A DNA stretch of 12,563 nt. Source: JAJDGF01 sp031549325 (GTDB taxonomy: Bacteria > Bacillota > Clostridia > Christensenellales > Aristaeellaceae). The stretch lies in contig JAVBQA010000001.1 of NCBI GenBank assembly GCA_031549325.1, positions 1 through 12,563 on the forward strand, read 5' to 3'. Below the pieces are notes generated by a model that was not told the DNA's origin, searched no databases, and worked only from the letters and a program-made list of their open reading frames with translations. The translations under genes were made by a program, and so were the position numbers. Each line of letters begins with the position of its first letter. Position 1 is the first letter of the stretch. Shown here piece by piece: positions 12,496-12,563 of the stretch.

Positions 12496-12563
12496 GGGGC
12501 CTTAGCACAGTTGGTAGACCATCCGGTAGGTTATCCATCCCCAGCGCTAGGTGGCGCAAAAAA
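12496..12563 (+). tRNA. Partial or degenerate tRNA-like sequence at the window end
   Basis: GGGGCCTTAGC followed by AGTTGGTAGA is the classic 5' half of a bacterial tRNA (acceptor strand, U8, D-arm; GGGGCCT is frequent in tRNA-Ala). The D-stem is broken: positions 11-24 and 12-23 cannot pair (GCAC against GACC). After that, no proper anticodon stem, T-arm or closing acceptor strand can be found, and the sequence ends in an A-run. The strong promoter upstream says a real stable RNA gene starts here. The damage is most simply poor sequence or misassembly at a contig end; a tRNA pseudogene is possible. The anticodon cannot be read. Confidence 0.45.

Overview
The window looks like a GC-rich Clostridia (Firmicutes) chromosome fragment of the gut or anaerobic-digester type. 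This is inferred from strong AGGAGG-type ribosome binding sites, TTGnnn-17-TATAAT promoters, clostridial-type malic and lactate dehydrogenase enzymes, an LplB/LplC/LplA-like sugar importer and a BspA-like leucine-rich-repeat exoprotein. Both ends look like contig ends: the left begins inside a gene remnant and the right breaks off in a damaged tRNA-like sequence.

Layout. (1) 1-185: a degenerate, plus-strand fragment of a malic enzyme, cut by a dispersed repeat. (2) 186-2557, minus strand: an L-lactate (or malate) dehydrogenase gene followed by an intact malic enzyme gene, with a good promoter before the dehydrogenase. (3) 2558-3070: a repeat-rich spacer with a five-copy tandem array of a 12-bp core, and a large inverted repeat built from the dispersed repeat. 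(4) 3071-6041, plus strand: a secreted LRR protein, a MATE exporter 26 bp behind it, then smpB. (5) 6047-6339: a 293-bp nested palindrome between the convergent smpB and fucosidase genes. (6) 6358-11425, minus strand: a sugar-uptake operon in transcription order permease, permease, binding protein, GH29 alpha-L-fucosidase. (7) 11426-11557: overlapping divergent promoters, then an AraC-family regulator on the plus strand. (8) 12445-12563: a near-consensus promoter leading into a tRNA-like sequence.

How the genes fit together. The divergent AraC regulator probably controls the importer-fucosidase operon. A secreted binding protein captures a fucosylated oligosaccharide, the two permeases import it (no ATPase is encoded here), and the cytoplasmic GH29 enzyme removes fucose. 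The dehydrogenase and malic enzyme both sit at the malate/pyruvate/lactate node. The dehydrogenase carries Arg at the position that is usually Gln in lactate dehydrogenases, so malate or oxaloacetate as substrate is a real alternative.

The most unusual feature is the 6047-6339 palindrome. Two 70-base arms pair ungapped at 58 of 70 positions. Eight of the twelve arm-to-arm differences form four paired swaps that keep the local hairpins intact. This suggests selection on, or copying of, the hairpins themselves.
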